A DNA stretch of 64,000 bases from Lineus longissimus (lineage: Eukaryota; Nemertea; Pilidiophora; Heteronemertea; Lineidae): NCBI RefSeq assembly GCF_910592395.1, contig NC_088310.1:23765491-23829490 (forward strand). The letters run 5' to 3'. The notes under the pieces were generated by a model. That model was not told where the DNA came from, did not search any database, and worked only from the letters and a program-made list of their open reading frames with translations. How positions within the stretch are numbered: position 1 is the first letter of the stretch; each line of letters starts with the position of its first letter. Below, in pieces: positions 10,530 to 24,500 of this stretch. The position numbers and the translations under genes were made by a program.

Positions 10530-10877
10530 ATGTCACCAATCTTGATCCTTAATGTTTTGACACTGCGCTGCTTTCTGCGCTTGCGGAGGCTACGGAGGAA
10601 ATACCTCTCGAAGTTCAGAATACCAATAAGTGTAAATGAGGCTTATCGGGTCGATCCGGTGAGCTACAGCTACCCAAAGGGCTCATTAGAGACAGCGTTG
10701 AAGGACGTCAGAGCCGGTATGGAGTTGTCCAATACCCTGCCGTGCATCATCATCACCATTATAATCAAGAGACGCATACCCATCACGAGTCCCATCGGAG
10801 ACGTGCAAATTGAACTGAGCTGCGCTGTTCCGCACTACCTAATGGGTATATATATATATTTCCCAGCCAAACGATGA
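10530..10877 (+). other. Higher-GC segment with overlapping open frames; unrecognised, possibly decayed coding DNA
   Basis: A 115-codon frame starts with a true ATG at 10530 and ends TGA at 10875-10877. The segment is richer in GC than its surroundings. A second frame over the same bases reads A-L-A-E-A-T-E-E-I-P-L-E-V, is broken by one TGA near 10637, and continues into a His-rich run from a CAT repeat near 10744. I recognise no domain in either. The two readings cannot both be coding; an old mobile-element or gene remnant is possible, as is chance. Confidence 0.2.
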
Positions 10878-11835
10878 AGTCCCCGGTGAGATAGCCAGTA
10901 TTTCGGAAACATAGCTGTTAGAAATTGGTGCTCAGGTTGTCTGGGATATAACGAGGACATTTTTAATAACCAGACGCAAGAAAACATAGTAGGTGACGAT
11001 GATGATTAAATGATATTGATGACGAGGATGATATCGTAGCAGTAGACATGCTAAAACCATGTTGTACAATGACTGGAACTATTTCGACATGTTTTGACCA
11101 TTACGATTGTTCTAGATGATGGGAACACTTTCGCTATCATATTCCGCAAATGAATAGCAGCATATGATGTATGTCATCAACCATTTTATTTTTTTACTAA
11201 ACGAGGCTTACCATTCGCCAACATCATTAATGTAGTAAAATGGATGATGTGACTATATGTCTGTGATCTTCCGACCACCGCAGTCTATACCATTGATAAA
11301 ATCCTTAGCAGAGCATACTATTCCTCATTCACAATGAAACAAGTATGTAAAAGACATAGAAAAAACAGTACCCACTAATTAATAACATTTGTGTCACGCT
11401 GCCAGTAGTAATTTCATGATGCTATACCATTTCGGCTTCCTTCATACATGGCAAGTTATCAATGCTAGAGTGCAGGCTCCGAGAACAGTCTGGTATACGC
11501 ATAATGACAATGATAGGATATTGCACCGGGCAGGTGAAAATCGGCTATGTCTGTATCAGAGCGATATGTGCCTTGAGATATGTGCCGTTTCGTTGGTCGT
11601 CACTAAGCAATCACACATCACAGTAACGGCGAAGGCGGCCTATGCCAACGAGTTACTCCGGCTGAACTATAGGATCTATTTTTGTTCCATTTCGTTGATA
11701 TGTTAGAGGACACTCATTAAAATTCGTTCAAAACACTAAGAGATGAGATGTCACTTTGCCAAATGTATGTCGCCATGCGTTGCTGTATTATTCGATGAGA
11801 GAGAAAGGAAACCTTATACATGTATCTGCATTCAT
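10878..11835. other. No gene recognised
   Basis: GATGATGA-type low-complexity sequence lies near 10997-11035. A 105-codon frame at 11389-11706 has no motif or splice context. Confidence 0.35.
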
Positions 11836-12039
11836 TAGCATACGGCTAATGTCAACGTTGACCATTGAGAGCAGTCGAGTGTTCGCCGACAAAATCACCC
11901 CTAGTACACCGGAGTTCGAGTTCTTTGAGGAGTATTGGGTTAAGCACGAACATGCAGTGCTAACACCGCTAGCACATACGGCTAATGCCAACGCTAACCA
12001 GTTGAGAGCAGTCGAGAGTCTGCCGACAAAAACATCCCT
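11836..12039 (+). repeat. Direct repeat pair (about 68 bp each) inside an unrecognised 131-codon frame
   Basis: 11836-11900 and 11970-12039 share TAGCA-TACGGCTAATG, AACG, TTGAGAGCAGTCGAG and GCCGACAAAA, with about 80 % identity by eye. The copies fall in different reading frames relative to the 131-codon frame at 11756-12151, which argues against that frame being a repeat-containing protein. The segment is more GC-rich than its flanks and may be a decayed mobile-element fragment. Confidence 0.6.
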
Positions 12040-12300
12040 CCTACTCTTAGCCGATATTTTAGCGCATCTATCTCCCATGATACTTGAAGAAGAGGCACAA
12101 TCACTTAATCAATACAAATGGGGCAAAAAGGCTTTGGACGGCGCAAAGTAGACAAGACTTTCAGCACGAGCTCTCAGGGAATTCATGGCCAGGATCAGTC
12201 ACTACAGGCGACTATTATACTAGTGGGGAACGCCATCAAACTAGCAAGATGCTGCATCGTATCACATACGGAGGCCAGGAGTGACCTCAACCTGACGTGA

Positions 12301-13299
12301 GCTAGAAATATCACGTGCCAACCTTTATATATCTGGCTTAATGGTACATTGCGATGCAACACTACAGGTATGGAGTAGAATGACTACTTTGACACAGACA
12401 TTATGCGTGGGTAAACGTGGCCCAATGGAAAATAATTCTTTCTGTATGATAGTAACACATGGTCAACTCGTTTAAGTTAAACCAATGAAGGTTCGTTTCA
12501 TTCACACTCGAATATTTCATCCCCCAATGCGCCACTAAATTTTCATTAACTCTGATTAGCTCGGATGTAAGATTTCAATACCATTAATTCAGCAACTACA
12601 GCTGGAAGGCTGAAATCTTACCATCTGCTCCTCACAGGACGTAGTACCGTCTCAGCGCCAACACCATTCCATCTCGCCACGCTTACAGATTCGCCTGTAG
12701 TAGTTTAAAGTAATTCAAAAATAAGATGGAAAAACCACGATGCTTTCCACTACTGAAGCATTTTATTCCAAATGTGTAGGCCTTGTGCCTGACCTTTGAT
12801 TTCATTAGAATCTAAAAACACTGCGAATTCTGTTGTTTTCTTGCAATCTTTTTATTTTTTCTTAAATTGCTCATGCGTCTATACCATAGATGTAATATTC
12901 CCAGGCACTGCCGGCTGTATTCACGTCATCCCCTTCAGAATGAATGTTGGCCTTCAGGAACAACATTACTGATAAACCTTTCACCCAGTCCTCGCTCCTT
13001 TTGGAGTGTCGGAGTTCTTCAAAAGGTCGCCAAAGGAGTAACAATTGGAGGAACTTGCAAGTCGATTTCAACTTTAGCGCGTCGATCCGTTTCGAAATTG
13101 AAAATACCCATCGAAATAGATTAATAGGACCAGAGACAAAGCCAAGACAAGCCCGTCTCTCGTAGCGACGCATTTATTCTTTGTGAAAAAAAGAATACGC
13201 ATCAAGATAAACATAGCAAAAGGTGTAAACAGACAATTGTAACAAGATGTAAAACAATCCCGACCGAATTAAAATAGGGTTTCTTTGTTTACTTTCAAG
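12301..13299. other. No gene recognised
   Basis: The overlapping frames near 12867-13173 on both strands are mutually exclusive and have no motif. Confidence 0.35.
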
Positions 13300-13310
13300 A
13301 AGCTTGTCAG

Positions 13311-13543
13311 AACACCCTTAGCTCATGTGATAGCGTTTGTAGCACTGGTGCTCAGTCTTGTTCGCGATAATTGCACATTGTGTTACGCTTGTAGCTGCCG
13401 GGAAGAACATCCACCTGTATGTTGGAGCCATCACTCTTCTTGCCGCTCGCAGCAGCTACAACGCTTGGAATTTATGGCCGAGCCTTCCAGTGCTGACTTG
13501 GGCTCTTGCATTATTTATTGCTACAATATTATTTTCTGTGTAA
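13311..13543 (+). other. Exon-like hydrophobic segment, weak candidate for a downstream TMEM179-like exon
   Basis: A T-rich tract ends in GTCAG at 13306-13310. Reading with one leading base, the phase needed after the 5882 or 3470 donors, gives a hydrophobic stretch (T-P-L-A-H-V-I-A-F-V-A-L-V-L-S-L-V). One frame over, the DNA encodes R-S-S-Y-N-A-W-N-L-W followed by a membrane-spanning-like segment and a TAA at 13541-13543; a CGCTCGCAG at 13443-13451 could also be an acceptor for that frame in the same phase. TMEM179 proteins end with a Trp-rich TM4, so the second part is suggestive. The frame switch and lack of the family's Cys residues make this weak: pseudo-exon, two exons, or chance. Confidence 0.15.
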
Positions 13544-13548
13544 ACTAA

Positions 13549-16500
13549 GCGTGCATGTGCTAAGGGGGTTGTGACTTCAACGCACAGTATTACAAGAAAT
13601 ATGCATATTGGAAGAGAGTTTATCACCATAATCTCCATGAGGTATGGTTCTGTTTAATTTTTATCCCGACGAATCAGTTTCCCTGTTGCAGAGATACGAT
13701 AGTAAGAATGCCCTTTCGAATAGAGTGGTAGAATGGTACCTCGAAAAAAGTTATGGAAAATTTTCAGTTTTGCTCAGTCAACTTAATTTCAACGAAAGAA
13801 TCGACACTGATTTCCACGTGTCCGTCTCTTGATTTCCTTAATGAAAGTCAATCCTATCAAAATCCACTTGGCTTCCTCCTTTGCAACCAATTCCTCACTG
13901 GCATCTGTGACAGTATATAATTATGTAACATGAAAAGTTATTGTCGTTGGTAAATAGACTGACAAAGTAAAGCGTTATAAGCGTTGCAGCTGCAGCTTGA
14001 TAATCTTTTCTATCATTAGAGTAGACTTCTTTGCTTACGTTCGAATTAGTGAGCAAATTCTTCTCCCAGACCATTACCAAGCTGTAACACGCCCATCATG
14101 GACCAGTTAATGCCGCTACCAATACCACTAATGAAATTACGATGCTCAATTACAACACAATCACCACGATTACTTGTGATCAAATGAGAGTGGTGCTCTG
14201 ATCATTTGCTAGTATGTAATGGTAATATGACAGGATTTAGCTGCTGCCTGTCGCCGCCCATCATGGTCAACATGTTGGATAGCGTAAGTGCCAAACTGTG
14301 TATCGATGGTCAGCATGCATGGAGTACGTTTTGTCGTTATTCGTTATTCGTTATTTGAAAGTATATGTACATGTACATTATAGTAGACCCTATTGAAGAT
14401 TCGGCATGTGAAACACAATATAACACAACTCTCAAAATCCGTTGCTTGATTCCAGTAAACGTTGCCAAATTTAGATATACATACTTCAATTGAGGTAAGC
14501 AGTTACCTTGCAACTGAAGTTTGTTGGCGCAAAACTGGGCGACTCTCTCCTTGTATCAACTGCGTAGGTTTCCGGTTCCATTGGGTCTCCGGTTCCTCTT
14601 GCACTATACACTAAAAAATCACCCGAGAGATGTTACAGTGCTAATATTGCCCTATATTGCCGATCAACTTATATAATTTTTTTCAATTTAAGTTTTTCAA
14701 GCAAAATATTATAACGGGCGCTTTAATGTGCTTTAAAGCGTTCCGTGATTTGTCTCTTTCGCAAAGCCAATATGAAAATAACCAGAAACATGAACATTCT
14801 CATTAGCCATTGTTTACTTTGTGTTACCTTGATAGGTGTTCAATCCATCAGCCCATACACCTCAGGCAATTTCCCTTTATCAGTTCCTGCCGCGTTATAC
14901 ACACAGTATATTAGCATCATCAATGTAGCATGAAGGACATGATTGCCTGTCAGTTTCAATTTAACAGAATTAAGGCCGATCATATAGCTTCATCAGAAGA
15001 TATTCGCCACATTCGAGGAGTAGTTTCGCCAGGGCATTCTCGCATCACCGACCGAATGTGGTTTTTAAATCAGTTTACCAGAATTCGATTGCCTGGGCGC
15101 TATATAAAACTGGTTAAAGAAGTAAGAGCAGAATCCCGAGGAAACACTGTCAAGTTTTGAGTATTCGACATTTTGGACGAAGGGGATACTCTGAATAGTA
15201 AAACTTGACTTTCTTATTTCATTTTTTTACAGAACAGAAACTGCGTCCCTGTTACAATGAAGCCTGTGTAACGTTTTTGTTGTTGCACCGTTTCTCTAAA
15301 TGTTCCTTAAAGATTGACGGAATAAGCAGCGCCTGACATGACAATGGGTAAACACAGATAAACAAACTTTTTTTATCATCGCGTTACTAAAAAAAAGAAA
15401 TTTTCTCTACAACATGTACATTATATAGAGGTGAGCAATTACTTCTTCATTATAAGTCTAGCCGTGCACATCGGAAGGATAATATATACATCTAGCAAAA
15501 ATCTTAGAGAGGATATGTAAATATTAAACAGTATATCAACGAAACATTACAGGTTATTTGAAGTGCATGCACATTTCTACATGTCAATGCATTGAGGCAA
15601 TCGAGGGTCTGATTACTTCTAACACGTCACCTTAGCACAATTCAGCCTCTCTCAAATATTTGTTGTTCCATCACGTCAGTTTTAAAAGAGCATGAACGTG
15701 GAAATGCGCACATATTTTTGTTTAACAACGTGCATTATGTGTTCTTAAACAAAAAGCTTAATTAGCAACCCCGACCTCAGACTTTAACAGATCCAATGTC
15801 ATTACCACTGATAGTGTTAGGACCAGAAGTACACACTAAACAAGAAAAGAAAAAATACCAACAAGGTGAACTGTGCGTTAGCATTTATAGCAACTATTAA
15901 ATGTCATAAGATATGCATGGCCGACAAGACTCCCACTGTGGCGTATGCTTTTAACAGTATTCCACACGGTGCCCAATGCACGGGATTGGGAAATATTCTT
16001 TTGGAGGAAGCCTTTTTTGATAAATCAATATTTGCTGTGATATTTTTGATAGAATCGGCTTTCACACAAGCACGTCAGAAGGACCAAACTGCTTTATTGC
16101 ATCACGCGATCGTACCGAACATGGCGTAGACCTTCGCTGAGTTGTTCGGAGAGGAAATCAAGATTAACAACTTGCTGGCATGAACTGCAGGCCATTAAAT
16201 TAGATTACTGTGGTGATTTATGGTTGTTGGCGTCCACCAAGAACAAGGGACCAATAGTGATGTGAACCTAATTTGGACGAAAATTCTCCCCAAGGAATAA
16301 ATGCGGTTGCGTTAATAGGTCCGCTCATGAGACCGTTAACCTACGTGATAAATGGCCTACTAAGGAGTTGAAGACGACTAACCTTATATAGCTCTGACGT
16401 AATCGTTTGTCATGTAATTGACACCTGTTCTCTTCTTCCTGTTCTACCTCTGCGTTCAAATGTCTAGCTGACTCTATATAAAAGGGACGCCCTTGGAAAT

Positions 16501-18026
16501 GATACATTCACTTACCGTCAATCACACCTATTACACGAAATATGTATTGTAACATTGTACGGATTAATTTGATTGTCAGATACAGTGATTAGTTATAGTC
16601 GATATAAGCTTACCGAAGCAGCTGAATACAATACGCCAAATAACAGAAATAATAGAGATAGATATGGCTCTTAAACCTACCAATATGTTGTTGTTGTTGT
16701 TGTTGTTGTTGTCTATTACAGACGATACGCGGAAGATATACACCGACATGAATAATAATCGGCTTTTTTCATCATCAATCAAAAATTGACGCGATTCTCA
16801 CTCTGGTCCCTCGGCTATCCTGCTGAAGTACCATTCGTTTATTGACCAGATGCTAATCACGCTTTATCGAAGCACAGAGTTAGCTCATAGACACAGCCCC
16901 GGGTCTCACTTTGTCTGCTTATAAATAATGTGGTAATGCGGAGAAAGTGAACTAGTCAAATAATAGATACAGACTTCAGATGATTAAACTAACATGTTTT
17001 TAAAATGAGAACTCTTTGAATTTGAAATGCTACGAAAGGCACGTTGCTCTTAGAGATGATTCTGTCACCAATAGATACAGTGGGAAAGTAGCTATGAAAG
17101 AGGCGTTGTGGCCTTTTAGTTGCAGCATCGAAGAAGGGCGACAAGTTTACTTTCATTGCTAAGTGCATGCATCTGAATGTTTTCATTAGTAATAAAAAAA
17201 CAGGTCCTGGTAAAATTCGCGATTAGGACTGAGCACGATGCAGTACGAATAACCTGCTAAAACTAGCGTGACAGCATTAGCTGTATCAAAACCCACCATC
17301 CTCTTATCTCCAACATTCCAACACTGACTAACTCAACGATGGTTCCCAAAGCGCCAATACATGTGCGTATGCTATGCATTGGTCGAACACGCATATTGAC
17401 ATCTGGTTAATCGAGTAACCTAGGACAAGGTTGACTGCCATAACTGTCACGTCTATGGAGGAAACGGGCACTTCCGTCCTGGGCAGACTAAATAATTCCA
17501 ACATGCCAGAGTGAATGAAGTCGCTCCCAGGTATTTCTTCGCCACGATATCTGCCCGTGTATCCTACCAATGTGGATCAGAATTTAATCTAGTTAATTCA
17601 TCTATGTCACGCAATGATTGTTTCTATTATCTGTTGTTATTTCTCCTGGCACGCTATACTATATTGTTCATTTGTGGCTTTGCCTGGGGGTTTTCGCTTG
17701 AAGTTCATGGCACGTCTACACCAATAGGGCCCTCTTGTCATAGGAAGATATTCATTCATGCCTTTCACTTCTGGAATTTCGCTGTTCTTCAGGTTGCAAA
17801 GCTGTAATCAGCCACCATTGAGAAACCCTGTTTTCCTTATCTCAAGCATTTGGACAGAATCCCACAGTCAGGCATTTGATCGTCTGTTCTTGGTTGGTCA
17901 TATCGAAAACGTGGAGATGAGGCAGGGAAGTTGTGATGGTTTTGTGCATCATCTTTCGTTCCTGCTTCTGTAACTAAAGACCTTCCTTCTACAAACATGC
18001 TGTGGGAATATGCAAACCAGTGATGG
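13549..18026. other. No gene recognised
   Basis: A strong T-rich acceptor ends at 15232, but only 12 codons follow in phase 0. CGCCCATCATGG occurs at about 14091 and 14256. A TTG microsatellite is listed separately. Otherwise AT-rich DNA with chance-length frames. Confidence 0.35.
16688..16711 (+). repeat. TTG trinucleotide microsatellite (8 units)
   Basis: Eight perfect TTG units; the minus strand reads as poly-Asn, which inflates an ORF there. Confidence 0.95.
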
Positions 18027-18110
18027 TCTCGTGTACTCCTGAACCAACAGCCCACATTCTTCCACATCAATGTCTCGTGTGTTCCTGAACCAATAACCCA
18101 CATTCTTGCT
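18027..18110 (+). repeat. Tandem repeat, two units of 46 bp
   Basis: TCTCGTGTACTCCTGAACCA begins at 18027 and recurs with one or two changes at 18073, each followed by CA(A/G)(C/T)A-CCCACATTCTT. The 46-bp period is not a multiple of three, which argues against coding. Confidence 0.85.
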
Positions 18111-21100
18111 TCTATTCCCTTTGAGAGAGAAGCAGCCCAGTCCTTGAGACGCATCTACCCAATCAGGTTACCAAGGTAATTGATGAGGGCAGGTGTTAGA
18201 ACATTCCTAGTCAGTTCTTGTGTAAATGGGATCAGCGCATTTTCCGTGTTAGTAGTAGCTGTAGTTGGTCAAGTTCGGACAAGAGATCACAAAGCTCAAT
18301 ATCAAGATATCACATTTCTTCTTCAATGTCATCCGATCCTGTTGGGCAGTAATTGGTACATGTATTTTCCCCTTCCTGTAGTATCTGGCAACAGGTAACG
18401 CTTACATAGGGTAATTCAAGATATCGAATATTGTCACACGAGTTAGGCGTATCAGTATAGAGCCCTGGCAATGACGATTTATCGGCCGTGTGCGACAATC
18501 CTAAAGTCCCTGAAGCTGACGTAGTGGTTGGTATCGTACAAAAATTAGAGTTCAACTCAAATGGGTAATCGTACTATTCGAAAGAGGTGATATTGCGAAA
18601 TTCGAGTGTGTTATAGTAAAAGTTAAAAGGTGATGGTGAAGATTACGGTACAAGTAGACTAGGAGGCTGAAACACTCAAATTTGATTTGAAAGTTAAGAT
18701 GAGATAGGTATGGCAGTGCCATTCACTGGCGAATACTTATATTTAAATGTGTAATTTAAGAATGCCAATCAGCTGTTGAGAGCGTTCATGGCAGAGCTGA
18801 CAACTGCAGTAATTATACACCCTCAACATTCAATTATATCATGAAGGTAACTATTTCTCTACTTCAAAGATAACAGATTTTCGATGAATATTCAACGTAG
18901 TTCAGTGTTACCCAGGACAACTCTGACAATTTTGATAGCTTAATGACCTGATGATAACAGAAAACTGTCGCCTCATCTAACTCCTCGTAATATAGGTGTA
19001 GTTCAAACTATATCTGTAACAAGTCAGTGCCCTTCCTGGTGGTTAAAGTAAAACAAATTATACGCATTGATCTGTTTAAGATTTTAGTCTCAGGCTGTCC
19101 TGCAAAAAAGTAATTTGTGAAAATCATTGAAATTTGGCCAAGACATGCGGAATTTAATATTTTAAAATGTCGGGAATAGCCCCTGCGATTTTGAAAAATT
19201 GTCCCGCTTCTCGAAATCCTGGCTACGCCTGGTTGCGAATCGCTTTTTTTGTTTGAATTCTCACGGTATTTGTCTCCCACAGACTAATTTCAAAACTTTC
19301 TTGTACTAATTTATCTTCCGTGACTCGAGTTTAAAACGTATACGCAGTTTTTCTTTCCAAAGTAATCTAATATATCAAAAAAATAAAAAAGGACATCCAT
19401 TACTTGATTTCCCGACGGCCCAACGACGAAATTTTTTTCTCGTTTGATTGAGCAAAACACCATCAAAAAGTCAAAGAAATCAATAGGCCGCTTCCCCAAC
19501 TGCGCATCGTGCCCGCACAGGTGACCGTTCTCAACTTAAATAACACATATCTCAGTTCGAATATTGTTGATAATATATCATGGGAATTCGCTAATAGCTA
19601 GTGATCACGAACATCGTCTGTCAAGATCAATTCGTACAATGTACATTGTGACTCATGTATCATGTGTATACGAACCGTGCACTTGGGGTGATATTTCAAG
19701 CCTTGCCATTGGCATTTTCACAAAGAGTACCGCAAAGTAGATTACTGGCTGGTGATTTTGTGACAGTACGATGTATTTCAAATATCTAGACCCCTGATGA
19801 CCATTTTCATTTGGTTAATTAGATTGCGTCGCTTGAGTGGCTGCCAATATCGATTACGTTGAATTCAGGAGATCATACTGTTGAGAGTACGGGCTTGATA
19901 GGGCCGGTTGAGTTAATTCAATAAGTTCGTATTTTTTCAAAGCACTGGTTTGGTCGGGTAAGTTGAATTCCGTCGATCATGTTCTTAATCATACTTTTTG
20001 GGTCGGGTATTATTCTAAAATCTATATTATTGTTTTTATCCCGGCGAAAGTTTCTGGAAATCATCAACTGTGCATGAAGAGGAGTGGAACTTGTTCCAAA
20101 TTGTGTGCATAATTACAACTTATCTTTGGTTCCAGACTTATGTCATCAATATAGCGCCTACTCTAGCAGCTGCTATCCAAAGCCGAAACACGCTGTATGA
20201 CGGAGAAAAAAAGCGAGGTCCCAGAATGACGGAACAAGTACTTTACTTAAATTACTTTCATCGCGGATCTGCTGAGGAGCAGATGTATTGAGCGGGTTCA
20301 TTACTTTTTAGTTGTCGCAGGATGACTCCTACAGCTATCCGTGCACGCTATCGCACCTACAAGAATATGTAAAAATTCAATACAGGTATCATAGGTATTA
20401 TGTACTGCAAGTGTTCAATAATACTGAATATAGCTTCTTAACGCTTGGTCGGAACCTTATGTGCTATTAGATCATTTTGAGATGCAAGAGGAACAGTAAC
20501 CGTGTTTTTATCAACATCTAATAAGCTTTTCGTACATTTTATGTTGAATGCCATATTTCTGTCCATTGCAAGCAGTCTCAATTAACTAAGTTCGATCGCA
20601 TTCTCCCTTCCCAACAACTATCCACCACCAAACGAACGGCACATCAAAATATCACGTATTCCAGCCCAACACATTCAATATGCAGCTCTATACCGACACC
20701 CAACAGTATGAGAACTTGTAGGAGTCAACCGACCGGAACTGTCGGAATCGTTAGCCTGCCAAATGCGATCACTCAAACTCCCCCGAACACCATAGCCAAC
20801 AACACACATTCATCCTCAAGGGGCACACATTTCACTGCAGATACGGCCGATGACGTTTTTGTTACAGCGTAATGGACTGTTCGGTGTAGCTTCTGGATAC
20901 TCACCGGCCTTGACCTCATAATGGAGATTTGTGTAGGAATCGACATTTGGCTATCGCCGCTGTGTTCGATATACACCCTTGGTAATCACGATGGGCTGCA
21001 ACGTTTCTTCCGTTTGAAATGGTCATGGATTATTGCATGCTTAAAAACCATACATCAATGACAAAGATATAGAAGCATTCATTTGCGAAATGGTACCGGC

Positions 21101-21212
21101 GTCATCAAAATGTTTGGATGGATTGCAACACAATATATAATAGTGTCGAAATACCTCTGTCAATGAATAAATTGGCAAATTCTTCTTTCGTCTGTCTGGA
21201 GGGTACATCTTT

Positions 21213-21239
21213 CCTATGCATTTCCTCTATGCATAGGAT
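21213..21239. repeat. Inverted repeat, 10-bp perfect arms, 7-nt loop
   Basis: TCCTATGCAT (21213-21222) pairs with ATGCATAGGA (21230-21239). Each arm contains the self-complementary ATGCAT. No flanking context suggests a function. Confidence 0.8.
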
Positions 21240-21488
21240 AATGATAATGATGCTAATAAATTAGACTATTATGTACACAAATGAGTAAATAACAAGAAAA
21301 TGAAGAGAATAAAGAGAGAAAAATGAAGTGGATTCACGGGGAGTGACATCTAATGACACTGTGTCCAAGGAACAAGGTGTTGGCAACACACACTCTTGGT
21401 GATGGGATGTAGATAACGCACTTGTGAGCGGATCCGACCAGTAGAATATCGGACGCATTCCAAGCACGTCACTCGTGTTTTGGATGCG

Positions 21489-21521
21489 GTGTCGGTTCCC
21501 TTTGCGAAGGGAAACCGACAC
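21489..21521. repeat. Inverted repeat with 14-15 bp arms and one bulge
   Basis: GTGTCGGTTCCCTT pairs with AAGGGAAACCGACAC around a 4-nt loop (TGCG), with a single unpaired A. This is compact enough to be an RNA hairpin on either strand. Confidence 0.75.
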
Positions 21522-24500
21522 GAACCATTTCGATTAGTAAACAATCTCAGGTTTAATATTCAGGTGCGTAAACATTGGATGTACACAAGGGATGCATGTG
21601 TCGACACAGAGCAGAACCAATGGTAACACGAACGCTGATGTAAGGTTCTGATTTGTGTGATTAGCTAAACCAAGTATAACCAAGAGCTGATCATGATTGC
21701 ACCTTACATATATATTGCGTGTCTTCTTAAACAATTCGCATGCACATTTTGGTGGCTCATTCTACTTCTTCTGCTATGACCACCTCCCCTCTTCCTTCCT
21801 TCTCCTCAACACTGTGAGTGAAGAGGATACATACTGAATGTACAACTTAAACTTGTTTTATACATCCAAAAACCGGCCAGCGTGTGGAAGAACAGAGCTT
21901 ACTCTTTGGATCTCTTTGATTTATTTGATGGCACTTAGCACAGACTTAAGGCTTTCCGTGCATGAGGAATGAACTGCTATGTGAAAAATATACTGCTAAA
22001 AGGTGAAAAGTCCATCAATTTGTCCTCGATTCCTTTAATAATTTCCTCACGTTTGAGAAAAACAACCGATATTGGCGCAGTGAAGGAGATAATTTTAACT
22101 GGCGGCTCAGTAACTTCCCAGTTGAAGTTTAATAATGTAAGCCGCTGCGAGCGGGATACTCCAGACCACCTGTCTCGGGAATATTAGATCTACGGGATGC
22201 TATTGCTCTCTTCACTGCACGGTATCCTGTAGAATGTATCGAATACGATGTGACGAAGAAGCCTGTCTACGAGGCTATACTCCTCTAATGAAATATTCAA
22301 GAGCAGAATTCAAACGATGCTCTGACCCGTGAAGCTACGCTAGTGTGGTAAAGGTGAATATAAAGATATACGGCATCTTTAGATAAAAAGGAGTGGGATC
22401 CCTGCCACGAAATGATTCAGTCGCAGATTGTCAGAGATATTTCATCCGAGATATGTCATCATCTTTTTATTCTTTATCGGTTTTAGATATTTCCCCAAGT
22501 CAATAAATGTGGTGTGTGAGTGGTATGTCCCATAGCTTTCTCATGAAACATCATTTATAAACATTGAGTTGAGCGCTGAACGTCATAAAAAACGTAGTTT
22601 TTCCCCTATTTCGTCACATGGTTTTAAAAATCCGATATATTGATAGACTGGTGGCAAAAGCAATTTTATGGTCGACTCGATCAAGGAGAAAGCACTACAT
22701 GGTTCTCCTAGCATGTAAGATCTTATATTGACTGAAAGCGGCTTCTTTAATCAACCCTTGACGTTGATCATGGACTATCAACTGTCATTTCTGAGAGTTG
22801 TTATTGGCACTCTTCGCTATACGTCCTACGTAATAACATTCAAGTAATATATGTTGCTTACTTGGTCTAAAATTTAAGATAGGAGTGTAACACCCCAGGT
22901 AATCTATCCAAAAGTTTCAAATGATAATCTAAACATGAGGTATTGCATTAGAAAACACGATGTGCCAAATCTGGGGCATCAGTTCATATCCATGGCTGCT
23001 GTATCGAGTGTTCTGCACCTTCACGTATTTACCTTCAGTTCAAAGTACTATTGGAAGCAGTCTCCAACATCGAGGTGCAAGGGCAACAGCATGAGATTGC
23101 TCATATTGAGAATAATGGTATTTTTGATTTAAATTGCATTGATCGTTTGGAAAACTGAGATGAACATACCTCTTCAGGGCCTCTACTCTGCATGAAGCAC
23201 TGGCTGACTCCTCACTAATCGACATGCACGAGCTATTTCTACTAGCTTGTGGCCGTCTCAATATGATACAAGTAAAGAGAGTCCCCTCAAAGAATTCGAC
23301 TAAGAGGAAATCCAAAGACGAATGAGCGAAAAAATAAATGTACATAGTAGGCATCCAAATGGTAATATTCATGCTAGATTACCAGTACAATGTATATTGA
23401 AGTTCTTCCGAATGACAAGGGGAAGGAACAGTGGAAAATGTTACTGAACTGTTTATACATCACATAGACACCAAATTATGGATAGACAACCGGCCTTCAT
23501 TCGTTTCAGTATTGTCAAAATGTTAACCTGCAAATAGCTAAGGTTCAGCTACGCTGCTGTCTATGAGCCAGCATGCAGAGTATTGCTGTTCACTCGAAGA
23601 TATTTCCTAACGATTTCGCAGTTTGAAACATTCTTCAGAATAGAATATAGAACCACGTATATAGTAACAGTAACCGTAGTCTTTCAGCATCTGTTGGTGT
23701 TTGTAAGTTCTTTATCTTGTTAAGTGATTTTCTGGTGTATATCATGCTTTTCTAACTTGCAACATTTACTTCATATCTCTTCAATTGGCTTCATGAGAGC
23801 TCCGGTAATTCCTGCCAGCTTTCTTTACCTATATCAGAGAATTATACTCTACGTTACCTTAGAGCAGGCGAATCTTCCTAGACTATTTGTTGCTAAACTA
23901 ATGCCTGATCTATATTCGTGTAGGTGTTACCGCCATGTAAATGTTCGTGTTTTAACAGTTAACCATACGGCATAAGTAAGTACTAACTGCGAAGCTATTA
24001 ATTGTGGCAACCGGCGAAGTATCGTTTTCGATACCTCCAACAGCTAAGTGGCTTTTTTGGAAGCCTCTCCATAGTTTCGGGTAATTTCTTCCTTAACTAT
24101 GCATACCAACAACGTTAAAAACGAATGATCATTTAGTTGTTACATTTTCGTTTATCATTCTGCAAGCTGTTTTAGATTAAATGCTAAGAGTGATAGACTT
24201 GTCAGTAATGGAATCTAACTCGTGTACGTTGTGTTACCAGCCTGAGTACCTAAAAGACTCTCCGTTGTGCTACATTGGATTGACTGAACATTACCAGTCA
24301 CTGGTACCAGCTTGGTTCCTGATAACCTGAAGTATCGGCGATCAGAAAGAACTTGTTGCCAGATCCCCCTATATAAAATCATGCAGAAACGATAATAATG
24401 CCATTGACCGCCAGAGGAACGTCTCCCCGGGGGCCGATCAAGTCTGCTCGCATCTGGTGGACTCTGATTGAAATAGGATGGAATGACCCCCAAAGGTCCC

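Noticed and set aside
10738-10760. CAT repeat giving a poly-His run
   Set aside because: A short simple repeat in a frame broken by an upstream stop.
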